Notes: generated by a model from the letters alone, not told the origin. Numbered from the stretch's first letter, positions 35,617 through 46,169 are shown. The stretch: 64,000 nucleotides of DNA from Rhodocyclaceae bacterium (GCA_013388985.1 JACAEF010000034.1:35868-99867); one strand, 5' to 3'. Program-made: numbers and translations.

Positions 35617-37035
35617 ATGGCCAACCACGACAGCGAAGCCCAATTCATCGACATCGACGATCTGCGCATCGGCATGTATGTCTATGTCGATCTGGGCTGG
35701 ATCAAGCATCCGTTCGCGCTCAACAGCTTCAAGATCAGCTCGCAGGAGCAGATCGACACCCTGATCGAGCTGGGCGTCAAACGCATCCGCTGGTCGCCGG
35801 AAAAGAGCGATCTCGAACCGCCGCCAGAAAGCGTGCAGGGCGGCAGCGACGAAAAAGAACATGTTTCCCCGTCTGCCGATACGGCACAAAAAATCGGCGC
35901 TGGCGAGACGGCACCCTCGACTCCACCCGCGAGCGAAGCGACCGAAGGAGGTGAGCATCCAAGCACCACGGCACGCCAGGCGATCGCCGAGACCCTCGCC
36001 GCCGAAGCCGCGGCGCGTGCCGAGGAACGGCGCCAGCGGCAGGAAAAGCTCGCCGCCCAGCTAGACAGCCTGGAAATCTGCGAGCGCAAGTTCGCCACCG
36101 CGGCGCGCGGCTATCGCCAGCTCACCGACCAAGTCACGAGTCAGCCGGAAGCCGCCCGCGAACGGGCGGCCGCGATCGTCGGCTCGATGCTGGAAGAAAT
36201 GCTCGGCGAGGAGGAAACGGCGATCCGCCTGCTCTCCGAAACCGTCGGCGAGCGCACCGCCCAGCATTCCATCAACGTCAGCGTCATCGCCTTGCTGCTC
36301 GGCAAGTCGCTCGGTCTCGACCGTGACCGGCTCGAAGCGCTCGGCACCGGCGCGCTGCTGCACGACATCGGCCTGATCCTGCTGCCGGAGCGGCTGCGCT
36401 GGCTCGACAACCAATTCACCGCGGCGGAGCGGCGTCTCTATCAGGAACACGTCGCGCATGGCGTCGCCCTCGGTCAGCGCATGAAACTGCCACCCGAGCA
36501 ATTGACCATCATCGCCCAGCATCACGAGTTGGCCGACGGCCGGGGCTATCCGCAACGGCTCAGTGGCGAAGCGATCGATCCGCTGGCGCGCATCGTCGCG
36601 CTGGTCAATCTCTACGATAACCTCTGCAACCCGGCCCATCCGGCCCAGGCGCTCACCCCGCACGAAGCGCAGCGGCTGATCTTCGCACAGATGCGCAACC
36701 AGTTCGACCCGAAGGTGCTGATGCCCTTCATCCGCATGATGGGCGTCTATCCGCCCGGTTCGGTGGTCGAGCTCACCGACGGCCGCTTCGCGCTCGTCGT
36801 CTCCGTCAATGCGGCACGGCCGCTGAAGCCGAACGTGATCATCTTTGATCCGCGCGTGCCGCGAGAGGAAGCCCTCGTCGAGGATCTGGAACGGGCCGGC
36901 GATCTCGGCATCCGCCGCAGCCTGAAGCCCCTGCAACTGCCGAAAGCCGCTTTCGACTACCTCTCGCCGCGCAACCGCATCTGCTACTTCTTCGAGCGGG
37001 CGATGCTGCCTCCCCAAAACGGGGCCCACCCATGA
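35617..37035 (+). CDS. HD-GYP c-di-GMP phosphodiesterase with DUF3391
   Basis: 472 residues. N-terminal DUF3391-type domain (FIDIDDLRIGMYVYVDLGW), a low-complexity linker, then an HD-GYP domain with HDIGLILLPERL and QHHELADGRGYP, all the metal-binding His/Asp residues being visible. It should degrade c-di-GMP. The linker contains KIGAGETAPSTPP from repeat copy 8. Its stop overlaps the next gene as ATGA, so the two c-di-GMP proteins are made together. Confidence 0.93.
   Translation: MANHDSEAQFIDIDDLRIGMYVYVDLGWIKHPFALNSFKISSQEQIDTLIELGVKRIRWSPEKSDLEPPPESVQGGSDEKEHVSPSADTAQKIGAGETAPSTPPASEATEGGEHPSTTARQAIAETLAAEAAARAEERRQRQEKLAAQLDSLEICERKFATAARGYRQLTDQVTSQPEAARERAAAIVGSMLEEMLGEEETAIRLLSETVGERTAQHSINVSVIALLLGKSLGLDRDRLEALGTGALLHDIGLILLPERLRWLDNQFTAAERRLYQEHVAHGVALGQRMKLPPEQLTIIAQHHELADGRGYPQRLSGEAIDPLARIVALVNLYDNLCNPAHPAQALTPHEAQRLIFAQMRNQFDPKVLMPFIRMMGVYPPGSVVELTDGRFALVVSVNAARPLKPNVIIFDPRVPREEALVEDLERAGDLGIRRSLKPLQLPKAAFDYLSPRNRICYFFERAMLPPQNGAHP
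35889..35914 (-). repeat. Dispersed 26-bp repeat, copy 8 (inside HD-GYP gene)
   Basis: Minus orientation; differs from consensus in the variable part (TCTCG) and by GATTTTT at the end. Read with the gene it encodes KIGAGETA. Confidence 0.85.
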
Positions 37036-39467
37036 AAGACCGCACCTGGCAACCGCTCATCGAAGGCATGCTCGAAGCGGTCTGGATCGTCGATGCGCTC
37101 GATCTGCGCATCCTCGCCGTCAACCGCGCCGCCAGCGAACTGCTCGGCAAACCGGCGGCGGATCTCGTCGGCTTGCCGGTCGTCGAACTCGCCGCGACCC
37201 CCGAGGACGTCTATTTCTGGGAAGACGTCGCCGCGGGTCTGACCGACCAGATCCATTCCGAAACCCTGCTGCTGCGCGCCGACGGCACTACCCGACCCGT
37301 GGAGCGCCGCGTCAGCCGCATCGCGCTCAGCGATGCGACCAGCATCTTCCTGGTCGGCATCCGCGACCAGTCGGAAGAGCGGCGCATCGAAGACGAGCTC
37401 GAAAAGCTCATCGCCGAACTGCGCGCCACCCTCGAATCGACGGCCGACGGCATCCTCGTCACTGATCCCAACGGCGTGATCCGCGGCTACAACCACCGTT
37501 TCGCGGAACTGTGGGACCTGCCGCAAGAGCTGACGACGCAGCGCAACGATGCGGCGATTCATGGCTGGATGGCACAGAACGTCGTCGATGCCACCACCTA
37601 TGCGGCGCGCCTGACGCTCATCGCCCGCTCGCCGCTGCTCGAAGCTACCGACACGCTGGTGCTGCGCAGCGGCAAGATCCTCGAACGCGTCACCCTGCCC
37701 CAGTACGCGCGCGGCCGGCCGATCGGACGGGTCTACTCCTTCCGCGACATCACCCGGCGCGTCACCGACGAATCACGTCTGCAACTGGCGGCCCAGGTAT
37801 TTGCTTCCAGCCTCGATGCGATCTTCGTCACCGATCCCGAAATGACACTGATCGACGTCAACCCGGCCTGCGAGCGGCTCACCGGGCTGGCGCGCGAGGA
37901 ACTGACCGGCAAGCATGTCTATGATGTCCTCACCGACATGGTCTCGCGCGAGCACTTCGGCGCCCAGGTAGAAGCCGCATTGCAGAGCCAGGGCTATTGG
38001 GACGGCGAAGCCTGGCACCGCAACCGCGCCGGCAACACCCTGCCCTGCCAGGCCTCTCTGGTGCGCGTGCTCGACAACCAGGGCGGGCTGCTCCATTACA
38101 TCGGCTTCTTCAAGGACCTCTCGGAAACCGTCAATGCCAAGAAGCGCATCGAGGAGCTCGCCTACACCGACGCGCTGACCGGCCTGCCGAACCGGCTGCT
38201 GCTCAACGAGCGCATCGAATTCGCGCTCGGCCTCGCCCACCGCGAAAAGATCGGCTTCGCGCTGCTGTTCCTCGACCTGGACCGCTTCAAGCAGATCAAC
38301 GACTCGCTCGGCCACATGTTCGGCGACCGCGTCCTCGTCTGCGTCGCCGAGCGCATCAAGGACTGCCTGCGCCAGGTCGACACCGCTGCACGCCTTGGCG
38401 GCGACGAGTTCCTCATCCTGCTGCACAAGACCGATGCCCGCGGCGCGGAAATCATCGCCCGGCGCATCCTCAACAGTCTTTCCCAGCCCTTCGTGCTCGA
38501 CGATTTCTCGTTCACCCTGACCTGCAGCATCGGCATCGCGCTCTACCCAGACGACGGCGAAACGATGGACGACCTGATCAAGAACGCCGACGCGGCGATG
38601 TATCACGTCAAGGAACGCGGCCGGGCCGGTTTCCGCTTCTATCAACGGCAGATGAACGTCGGCCTGCTCTCGCGCATGAAGATCGACCATGCGATGCGCC
38701 AGGCGCTCGCCAACCCCACGCCCGAGAGCCGCTTCCAGCTCCACTACCAGCCGCAGATCCGCTTCAGCGACAACGCCATCACCGGCGTCGAAGCGCTCTT
38801 GCGCTGGCACGATGCCGAACTGGGCGATATCCCTCCGGCGCAATTCATCCAGATCGCCGAAGAATCCGGCGTCATCGTCAGCATCGGCAACTGGGTGCTC
38901 GATGCCGCCGTCGCCCAGTGCGCCGCCTGGCACGCCAAAGGCATGGCGCTGACGATGGCCATCAACGTCTCGCCGCTGCAATTCCAGCAAGCCGATTTCG
39001 TCGAGCGCGTCGGCCAGACCCTGAAAAAATACGCGCTGCCGCCCCACCTGCTCGAACTCGAGCTCACCGAATCGATCCTGATCCAGGACGTCGAAGACGC
39101 GCTGCGCCGTCTCGAAGCGCTCGCCAGCTTGGGCGTGCAGCTGGCGATCGACGATTTCGGCACCGGCTATTCGAGCCTTTCCTACCTCAAGCGCTTCCCG
39201 ATCCACCGGCTGAAAATCGACCGCTCCTTCATCCAGGACCTGCCGGACGTCGAAAGCGACACCGCGATCGTCAACGCCATCATCCAGCTCGCCAACGCGC
39301 TGCGCCTCGGCGTGATCGCCGAAGGCGTCGAAACCGCCGCGCAGCAGGATTTCCTGATCGCCGCCGGCTGCCAGGAATACCAGGGGTACCTCTGCACCCC
39401 CGCCCTGCCGGCAGAAGAATTCGAAGCCTTTGCCGCCCGGCACCCCAAAGCCACCGCGGCGAAGTAA
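37032..39467 (+). CDS. PAS-GGDEF-EAL c-di-GMP protein
   Basis: 811 residues. Three PAS-like regions (about 8-120, 130-240, 255-370), then GGDEF with an intact ARLGGDEFLI and an upstream RxxD inhibitory site (RQVD five residues before), then EAL with VEALLRW, ELTESIL, DDFGTGYSS and AEGVET. Both catalytic halves look intact. No membrane segment is seen, so it senses a cytoplasmic signal. Coupled to the HD-GYP gene; pilY1 downstream on the other strand suggests pilus or surface control. Confidence 0.95.
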   Translation: MKDRTWQPLIEGMLEAVWIVDALDLRILAVNRAASELLGKPAADLVGLPVVELAATPEDVYFWEDVAAGLTDQIHSETLLLRADGTTRPVERRVSRIALSDATSIFLVGIRDQSEERRIEDELEKLIAELRATLESTADGILVTDPNGVIRGYNHRFAELWDLPQELTTQRNDAAIHGWMAQNVVDATTYAARLTLIARSPLLEATDTLVLRSGKILERVTLPQYARGRPIGRVYSFRDITRRVTDESRLQLAAQVFASSLDAIFVTDPEMTLIDVNPACERLTGLAREELTGKHVYDVLTDMVSREHFGAQVEAALQSQGYWDGEAWHRNRAGNTLPCQASLVRVLDNQGGLLHYIGFFKDLSETVNAKKRIEELAYTDALTGLPNRLLLNERIEFALGLAHREKIGFALLFLDLDRFKQINDSLGHMFGDRVLVCVAERIKDCLRQVDTAARLGGDEFLILLHKTDARGAEIIARRILNSLSQPFVLDDFSFTLTCSIGIALYPDDGETMDDLIKNADAAMYHVKERGRAGFRFYQRQMNVGLLSRMKIDHAMRQALANPTPESRFQLHYQPQIRFSDNAITGVEALLRWHDAELGDIPPAQFIQIAEESGVIVSIGNWVLDAAVAQCAAWHAKGMALTMAINVSPLQFQQADFVERVGQTLKKYALPPHLLELELTESILIQDVEDALRRLEALASLGVQLAIDDFGTGYSSLSYLKRFPIHRLKIDRSFIQDLPDVESDTAIVNAIIQLANALRLGVIAEGVETAAQQDFLIAAGCQEYQGYLCTPALPAEEFEAFAARHPKATAAK

Positions 39468-39473
39468 GCCAGG

Positions 39474-39506
39474 AAAAAGCCCCCGCAGGCGCGAGCCTGC
39501 GGGGGC
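39474..39506 (-). terminator. Rho-independent terminator of tRNA-Thr
   Basis: Perfect 12-bp stem (GCCCCCGCAGGC with GCCTGCGGGGGC) and GCGA loop, followed on the minus strand by TTTTT. It lies between the tRNA and the end of the GGDEF-EAL gene and could block read-through from both sides. Confidence 0.85.
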
Positions 39507-39513
39507 GGCTGAC

Positions 39514-39589
<76 letters not shown>

Positions 39590-39629
39590 GATGAATATGT
39601 ATATTATAGCGCGCCACATCGCATACGGA

Positions 39630-42600
39630 TCATTTCGTCAGCTCGCGCCAGCTGATGCGTTTGAGCTTGCTCTTGATGCGCACATTTCCAACTTGGTTCG
39701 TCACATTCTGATCGGTCACCCGAGTAATGCTCAAAACCCGCCCCGAAGGCAAGCTGAAAACGTTGGTACGGGTCGCAGCACCCGAATACTGCACTGCCAT
39801 CTGGGTATTCGTTGTCCCTGGGACATACACGACGTGACCAGACAAAAAATCAATATTGTAAACCCAGCTGGTGAATCCCGAAGCATTGCAAGGGTCGGGA
39901 GTACCCGGCTTGGTCGTCGAGAACACGAGCGTTCCAAGAACCAGCGTCGGATCTGTCACACCGCGCTCACCGGCATCCGGAAAATCGAGCTTCCAACCAA
40001 GCTTGCTGTCGTCATCGAACACACTATCGGGAACACCGTCATGGTTGGGGTCATAAATCGTTCCGGTGCGTCCCCCTCCGCCCCCACTGACCGGCACGTT
40101 GACGAGACCACCCGTCGGCGCAGTCCCTCCCGACCAATCCCATAAACCATAAAAGCTTTGCTGTTGGGTATTGGCCAGATCGGAATTGCCAAGCAGACGG
40201 CCGGTCGGAAAGAACACCACGCGCTTTTTCACGCTGGTATTGGTTTTCGTCACCTCGGCGAGTTCCGGGCGAGCCGTGATCGGCTGAGTCGGTCCAGCAT
40301 CATAGAGCAGGCTGACGGTTGGCGAGCCTCCGCCAGTAAAATCGAACCTCCACAATTTGCCGAGCAGATCACCTCCATAGACGTATTTGGTCGTGTTGTC
40401 CTTCAGGGGATCGTCGGCCCAAGCGGCGATGCGGGCTAAACCACTTGGTGTCGTCGTGTCGCCCACACCTGTAGATACCTTGTAGATGACCGCACCCGTC
40501 ATCGCATCGAGAACATAGAGATAGCTCTTGCCATCCCCATTGACGTGGTTGTTGTAGCCCGAGGTGACCATCACCACCCACTGCCCATTCGGCAGCTTGG
40601 TGATCACGGGATTGCCATAACTGTAGCCGAGATCACAATCCTCGATCATCCGCGCGATGCCCGATGACGCATAACGCGCCGCACCCGTTGGGGTCGTCGC
40701 CGTACAGCCTGGCTTCTGGCGGAACTCCCACAAGACTTGGGGCGCCGTCTGATTCGTGATGTCGAGAGCATAATAACCGGGCCCACCCCCTGCCAATCCG
40801 CCTACCAGGATGGTCTTCCAAGTGCCCCCATCCTTGACGTCCATCACCGCGGGCGAACCATCCACGAAGTAGCGGTGCTTGGTGTCGTAATCCTTGTCAG
40901 CGAGACGATACAGGTCGCGGATCACCATCGAAGGAATATAAGCCCAGCGTTCCTGTCCCCCGCCCGTCGAAGCACCAGTGGCATTGAAAGCATGTAACAT
41001 TCCGTCATTGGCTGCAACGTAAAGAGTCGGATCGGCCCGCGGAGTATTACGCGCCGGGTAACCGCTGCCGTAATCGAACAGATACTTGCCGACATAAACC
41101 GCCTCGGCATTGACGATGTCGCCCAGCCTTCCCTCGCGTTTGCGATAAAAGCCCGTCGTATTGGCGGTATCCTCATTGCTTTTGTCCCCGCGCAGGTAAT
41201 CGACCAGCGGCTGGCCGGCTGCGGCTGCCTGATCGGCGGTCGACAGACAAAGCGGGCCGATGCTGCAATATTGCGCCAGCCCGCCCGAAATCCAGGATTG
41301 GGCAAAACAGCCTTGTTCGTTCGCCGGCGGATTGCAAGCCCCGGCATTCAATGTCGCCCACGTGAATGCCCGCGGGTTGCCACCGCCTGCATTGAAAGTC
41401 AGGATATTCCGCGCGCTCCAGCTCGCCGCATCGAGCAAGGTATGCGCCTGCCAATCGTCGCTTCCCGCCGCGATTGCGCCCGTCGTCGTGTTGATCGATT
41501 CGCGAATCAACTCGCCGATCCATTTCTGGGTCCAGTATTTCGAGCTGAAGACAAAGTTGTCGCCTGCGGTCACATTCGGGTTGCTGGTCGTCGCCGCTGC
41601 GTTACTGCCATCATCGACCCAGATATCACTGATGATGTCGCGCAGTCCACGGCTCAGAGTCAAAGGATCCTTGGCAAGCAGATAACTGCCGTGCCCGTCG
41701 ACACTGGCATGCCAGAGATCGTCGATGTTCGCCTGGCTATTGGCTGAAGGCTGCGGCCAGTTGCAGGTTCCAGAGGTCTGCCATGGGCAGATACCGTTCG
41801 CGGCATTGGTAGTACTAGCCGCTACTCTGAAACTCACCGCGTCATAGTCGTCGGTGTTGGTCGGATCGGTCGTAGGATTGCTGCCCGGCGTTTTATAGTC
41901 CGCACGGTATTGCATCAAACCATCGATGCCCAGACTCACGCCATAAGTGACCATGTGCTGTGCCGTATTCATGTCAACACCACTCTTGGTCGGCACATTG
42001 TCGGTGCATACCGAACCACCACTGACACCCAATGCCCCGGTGCAATTGTTGAGCGCAGTCGTACGCAGATCGGTTTTGTAATAGTAGGCAGCGACATCGG
42101 CAAGTGTCCCTGACCAGCCATCAGAGAATGGTATTGGGGGAAGAGGAGGGTTGGCTGACATATCCCCAGCTCCAACCCCGCCGATCACCATGCCCGTGTT
42201 GTCCTCGTTGCCGATTGCGGAACCATCGAGGCGCACGCCTGCGCTGCCATTCCAGTAGCCATCGGTCGTGACGATGCTGAAGTTCTTTTGGCAGGAATAC
42301 TGCATCGGATCCGTCGCACCCGTCAGCCCGGACAATTTCGCAAAATAACGTCCTACCCGTGACAGTGACTCGCGCAATGGCGTTCCACCGCTCGGGCTGA
42401 TTGAGAACAGTCGGTTGTACCAGTCTTGCTTGTGACCGCTGGCAGGAGGGCCGGCAACGAAATTGAAATCGGCAATGTTGATCAGATCGCGGTTACCAGT
42501 CGTATTGCCATTGATGGTCATGAAGCCGACTCGGTAACGATCATCGACGCTTTGAAAGGCGATGGAGATCGCGCTTTTCGCCGACTGGATGCGCGAACGA

Positions 42601-43865
42601 TACCAAGCGAACCAGTTGGCGAAGTTGCGTAGCTCCTCGGCATAAGTGCAGGTCGGCCGATTCGTGCAATCGCTGCGATCAGAGCGATCGAGGGCAGTAA
42701 ACTCGCCCGTGTTGCAGGGGCCAGTGCGTTCGGTCACCGTGCCATTCGCAGCGACACACAGATTGCCATAGGTCGCTCTACTCGAGACGATATCGATACG
42801 CATGAAGCGACCACGGGCATAGGTTGGTCCCGTTGCGCTGACGCGCAGGGTCGGATACCGTGGATATTGGTAAGTCGTGTTCTTCAAGGCCTGGCAGCGA
42901 TCATTGGTGCCTGCCACAGCACCATCGACCAAACGGTCACGCCCGTACTGGTTGTTGCACCAACGCAAGGCGGCAGGATAGTTGTAGGTCAGCCCACCGA
43001 CCGTGGTCGGAGTCCAGGAGGCCACACAATTGGTCAGCTTGCGGTTGGTGCAGAATTCCCCCGGAATCATGACATAGTAATGCGGCCCGGCATCCCGGTT
43101 GCTCTGAATCTGAGGAGCGGTGGGTGTACCGGTGACGAAATTGCCGGTGCCCGTGGCGCGCACCGCATGCATCGTCGTGTAATTTTTACCGGCTACCGTT
43201 CCCGGGACGAGGTAGTTGTCAGCCCTTAGACAATCGGTATAGGAGGTATTCGTGCACCATTCGGTATCGGGAAATTGGGTGCGCAGATCGATGCCCTGTG
43301 TTCCGTACATCACCCCATAGGCATCCCAAGGGGTCGTACCCGTGCCATCGTAGGAGGTGCGACTCGATCCATCGGCATTCACCGGTGGTCGGTAGTAGAT
43401 CGTTGGGTTGTAGTAGACGGAATTGAAACCACCATTCACGACTTCATCGCGTGTCCCCCCTCCCGCAACAGGCACTTTCAGGGTCCAGGTGGTATGCGTC
43501 AAGAAAGGTGGCATGCCACGCTGATTGGTGCCACCGGTATAGACCGTGTCGATATTGCTGCCCGCCAGGTTCTGCGGCAGACAGACCCATGCACTAGAGT
43601 TGCTGCCAGGTTGCCGGCAACATTTCGTTCCCATTTCTCCATTGCTGTTCTTGCAATAGTTCTGGTCGCTGTAGCCTAGCCAATCGGGCAGATAATCAAA
43701 GCGCATCGAACCTGAATCGTCGAGGAGGAACATCAGGTTTGGCTTCACAGGCGAGGCCGTAGGCGTGATCAATGGACCACTCGCTATGTCTGTCGATGCC
43801 GTCCAGCCTGGCAAAGAGGTGAGACCGAAACAAAACATCACGGGAAGGAAACGGATGGCGTTCAT
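39630..43865 (-). CDS. pilY1: PilY1, type IV pilus tip adhesin
   Basis: 1411 residues. Signal peptide (RFLPVMFCFGLTSLPGWTA), then a vWA-like domain with FLLDDSGSMRFD (metal-ion adhesion site), many Cys-rich loops, and a C-terminal beta-propeller with YVAANDGMLHAFNATG. It primes pilus assembly and acts at the pilus tip in adhesion and surface sensing. AAGGAG lies seven bases before the chosen ATG. It is the last gene of the minor pilin operon. Base composition is visibly less GC-rich than its neighbours. Confidence 0.95.
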   Translation of the reverse strand: MNAIRFLPVMFCFGLTSLPGWTASTDIASGPLITPTASPVKPNLMFLLDDSGSMRFDYLPDWLGYSDQNYCKNSNGEMGTKCCRQPGSNSSAWVCLPQNLAGSNIDTVYTGGTNQRGMPPFLTHTTWTLKVPVAGGGTRDEVVNGGFNSVYYNPTIYYRPPVNADGSSRTSYDGTGTTPWDAYGVMYGTQGIDLRTQFPDTEWCTNTSYTDCLRADNYLVPGTVAGKNYTTMHAVRATGTGNFVTGTPTAPQIQSNRDAGPHYYVMIPGEFCTNRKLTNCVASWTPTTVGGLTYNYPAALRWCNNQYGRDRLVDGAVAGTNDRCQALKNTTYQYPRYPTLRVSATGPTYARGRFMRIDIVSSRATYGNLCVAANGTVTERTGPCNTGEFTALDRSDRSDCTNRPTCTYAEELRNFANWFAWYRSRIQSAKSAISIAFQSVDDRYRVGFMTINGNTTGNRDLINIADFNFVAGPPASGHKQDWYNRLFSISPSGGTPLRESLSRVGRYFAKLSGLTGATDPMQYSCQKNFSIVTTDGYWNGSAGVRLDGSAIGNEDNTGMVIGGVGAGDMSANPPLPPIPFSDGWSGTLADVAAYYYKTDLRTTALNNCTGALGVSGGSVCTDNVPTKSGVDMNTAQHMVTYGVSLGIDGLMQYRADYKTPGSNPTTDPTNTDDYDAVSFRVAASTTNAANGICPWQTSGTCNWPQPSANSQANIDDLWHASVDGHGSYLLAKDPLTLSRGLRDIISDIWVDDGSNAAATTSNPNVTAGDNFVFSSKYWTQKWIGELIRESINTTTGAIAAGSDDWQAHTLLDAASWSARNILTFNAGGGNPRAFTWATLNAGACNPPANEQGCFAQSWISGGLAQYCSIGPLCLSTADQAAAAGQPLVDYLRGDKSNEDTANTTGFYRKREGRLGDIVNAEAVYVGKYLFDYGSGYPARNTPRADPTLYVAANDGMLHAFNATGASTGGGQERWAYIPSMVIRDLYRLADKDYDTKHRYFVDGSPAVMDVKDGGTWKTILVGGLAGGGPGYYALDITNQTAPQVLWEFRQKPGCTATTPTGAARYASSGIARMIEDCDLGYSYGNPVITKLPNGQWVVMVTSGYNNHVNGDGKSYLYVLDAMTGAVIYKVSTGVGDTTTPSGLARIAAWADDPLKDNTTKYVYGGDLLGKLWRFDFTGGGSPTVSLLYDAGPTQPITARPELAEVTKTNTSVKKRVVFFPTGRLLGNSDLANTQQQSFYGLWDWSGGTAPTGGLVNVPVSGGGGGRTGTIYDPNHDGVPDSVFDDDSKLGWKLDFPDAGERGVTDPTLVLGTLVFSTTKPGTPDPCNASGFTSWVYNIDFLSGHVVYVPGTTNTQMAVQYSGAATRTNVFSLPSGRVLSITRVTDQNVTNQVGNVRIKSKLKRISWRELTK

Positions 43866-43879
43866 TTGCGAACTCCTTC

Positions 43880-44536
43880 TCAAAGGGAGACGATGGCTTC
43901 GACGAAAGACGTCGTATTGCGCGGACCATCGATTCGAGTAATGATGCGGTAATACACACCCCCACCCATGTCAGCAGCCGATCCGACGAGCGAGACCGTA
44001 TCGTGGCGTTTAGACCCCCCTCCCAGCAGGCGGCTCGTATCCCACGTCTGGGCACAATAAACAGGAGGCGTGGCCGTCGGATCGGGCGCGCCGTTGGCCG
44101 TACAAAGGCGCTGGATCAAAAATTTCACCTCAAAGCCGGTGTTTTGGTCTGCTGGCAAAGCCGATGGGCTATGTGCGCCCGCATAGCTATTCCACCAGGT
44201 GAGCCAATTCTGTCCAGCAGAGGGCTGATGAGGAGGTGCCCCAAAAGAATCGAGAGCGTCGCCAATATAGAAAGGCGTATAAACATAACCGGGTGCCCCC
44301 GTATCCCTGTGCAGAGTTGCTATGCTTGCCGTTGCAAGCCAGGATACGGCTTCTTCGATACCACGATCGCCCTGACTTACCGTGCTTTTCTGCATCGCCA
44401 GGTTGCCGGCCATCAGCACTCCGCTGTCCACCGTACGGAATAGCGCGATGCCGGAGAGCAGCATCGCCACGAGCACGATCAGCGCGAGGAAGAGGATCAC
44501 CCCGCGCTGCCGGGAGGGAATCGTTCGCCTTTTCAT
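43880..44536 (-). CDS. pilX: Minor pilin PilX
   Basis: 218 residues. Basic N-terminus MKRRTIPSRQRGVILFLALIVLVAMLLSGIALF, the PilX type with Gly-Val cleavage site and class III-like hydrophobic helix. It forms the initiation complex with PilV, PilW and PilY1. It overlaps pilW by four bases and is 14 bp from pilY1. Confidence 0.9.
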   Translation of the reverse strand: MKRRTIPSRQRGVILFLALIVLVAMLLSGIALFRTVDSGVLMAGNLAMQKSTVSQGDRGIEEAVSWLATASIATLHRDTGAPGYVYTPFYIGDALDSFGAPPHQPSAGQNWLTWWNSYAGAHSPSALPADQNTGFEVKFLIQRLCTANGAPDPTATPPVYCAQTWDTSRLLGGGSKRHDTVSLVGSAADMGGGVYYRIITRIDGPRNTTSFVEAIVSL

Positions 44537-45741
44537 CGCTGACCTCCCTGCCAGATAACATTGCGCAATGGCACGATCGTGCGCGCGACCCGATAGCGGT
44601 AGTATTGATCAGGAACATTCCAGACCGGCCCCTGGGTCAGAGGTCCGTCAGCGGCATTGGCATTGTCGGGCCACAGCTTGAGTGTTACCGGGCTGACCGG
44701 ATCTTTCTCCGCCTGGCCGCTCCTCGTCACCACGGCAAGCTGGATGGCCAAAACACGCGACCAATCTTCGGCGCGGACGGTCTGGTCGGCATCCGAACCC
44801 GGCGCATCGGTCAGGCCAGTATCACTGCCTGGACAGCTGCCGCCCGGCGTCAGCCGGGTCTTGCAGAAGGCATCGACGACGCCATCGGCAGGTGTCGAAG
44901 TATCGAACCCGTATTGCGCCACCAATGCGACCACATCGTTGGCGACCGGCGTCCAGACTTGCGGATTGTTGATCGCGCCCGCATCGGCGCAGTTCGAGGC
45001 GGTGAAATCGCAACGGGTCAGCATGCCATTACGCACGGTATAAACCACGAACGACGGTTTGGGCTGGGATGATGGTGGGGGCAAAGGCTGCGGTGGAACC
45101 GTCAGTTGCATCACCCTTGCATTGTCGGTGCTGTAACCAGCAAACATGGGGGTTTGAACTTGTACCTGATCATCGACATTGGGTGGATTAACCAGACTTG
45201 CCTTTGTCAAAGTGCAATCCTGGCCGGCTTCGGCAATCAATAAGTATGCTCCAGCAGAGATTCCGCTTTTGTTGACCAAGTGAATCACACCATCGCCTGC
45301 GTTAGCCGCTAGCGCCAGGCGGCTGCCTTCGATCAGGGTCGCGCCATTCCCGGCCGAGATGATCAACATGTCAGAACCCGGATCCCCCGGCGGTATCCCC
45401 CATCGGTTGGCGATGTGACCAACAGCAGCGCCATCCGGAACGATGCTGACCGGTTGAAGGGTGAGATTGTTGAAGCCGGCAAAGCTCGAGCGGATGTTGC
45501 AGCCGAGCGCCTGACGATCGAGGAAACCATACCCCGCTCGCTGCATTTCGCGCTCGATCTGATACAAAGCGACGAGCGCACCCGATTGCGCCTCGCCAAG
45601 GCTGCCGAGCGCACGCTTGCCCGCCTCGCCGCTTATATACACCTGCATGATCGCGATGGTACCGATCATCGCGATCACCAGGGCGACCAAAAGCTCGATC
45701 AGGCTGAAACCACGGGATGTGAGAGGAGACATGGCGCGCAT
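44533..45741 (-). CDS. pilW: Minor pilin PilW
   Basis: 402 residues, a long minor pilin. Prepilin site SRGFSLIELLVALVIAMIGTIAIMQVY with G/F cleavage and Glu at +5. It has a large cysteine-containing C-terminal domain. AAGG precedes the ATG, and it begins three bases after pilV. Component of the pilus priming complex. Confidence 0.92.
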   Translation of the reverse strand: MRAMSPLTSRGFSLIELLVALVIAMIGTIAIMQVYISGEAGKRALGSLGEAQSGALVALYQIEREMQRAGYGFLDRQALGCNIRSSFAGFNNLTLQPVSIVPDGAAVGHIANRWGIPPGDPGSDMLIISAGNGATLIEGSRLALAANAGDGVIHLVNKSGISAGAYLLIAEAGQDCTLTKASLVNPPNVDDQVQVQTPMFAGYSTDNARVMQLTVPPQPLPPPSSQPKPSFVVYTVRNGMLTRCDFTASNCADAGAINNPQVWTPVANDVVALVAQYGFDTSTPADGVVDAFCKTRLTPGGSCPGSDTGLTDAPGSDADQTVRAEDWSRVLAIQLAVVTRSGQAEKDPVSPVTLKLWPDNANAADGPLTQGPVWNVPDQYYRYRVARTIVPLRNVIWQGGQR

Positions 45742-45744
45742 GAT

Positions 45745-46158
45745 TCACCTTCTGATCTGGGCGACGACGACGTGGCGGTGCGGTGTCGCTTCGGTAGGCG
45801 CCTGCCATGAGATCGTGATCGTTACGATGTTGTCGGCACTGATCGAGACGGTCGGCTCGTTGCTACCCGTAGTGCCCGGCAAACCGGTAGTCGCAGCCCA
45901 GATTTGGTTACGCCAAGCAACGAATTTCGGCCCGCCCATCGAAGAGTCATATTGAGCCGCCAGCGTGGAGGGATCGTCCGCCCACATCTGACTGATCAGT
46001 TGATCGGCATACATCGCCGCTTCGGCACGGTATTTGGCCTCGCCGGTGAGCTGGGAGGCCGTTGCCTGCATGCCCAACAAGCCCAGCACGCCAAAAGCAA
46101 AGATCAACAGTGCGACGAGCACTTCGAGTAAGGTAGCGCCAGCCTGTATTCTTCTCAT
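45745..46158 (-). CDS. pilV: Minor pilin PilV
   Basis: 137 residues. Prepilin leader and helix MRRIQAGATLLEVLVALLIFAFGVLGLLGMQ. The unusual A/T at the cleavage region still keeps Glu at +5. Start at the ATG following GAGGGG rather than the TTG in the track. It follows fimT by 11 bp. Confidence 0.9.
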   Translation of the reverse strand: MRRIQAGATLLEVLVALLIFAFGVLGLLGMQATASQLTGEAKYRAEAAMYADQLISQMWADDPSTLAAQYDSSMGGPKFVAWRNQIWAATTGLPGTTGSNEPTVSISADNIVTITISWQAPTEATPHRHVVVAQIRR

Positions 46159-46169
46159 GTTTGAGCCCC

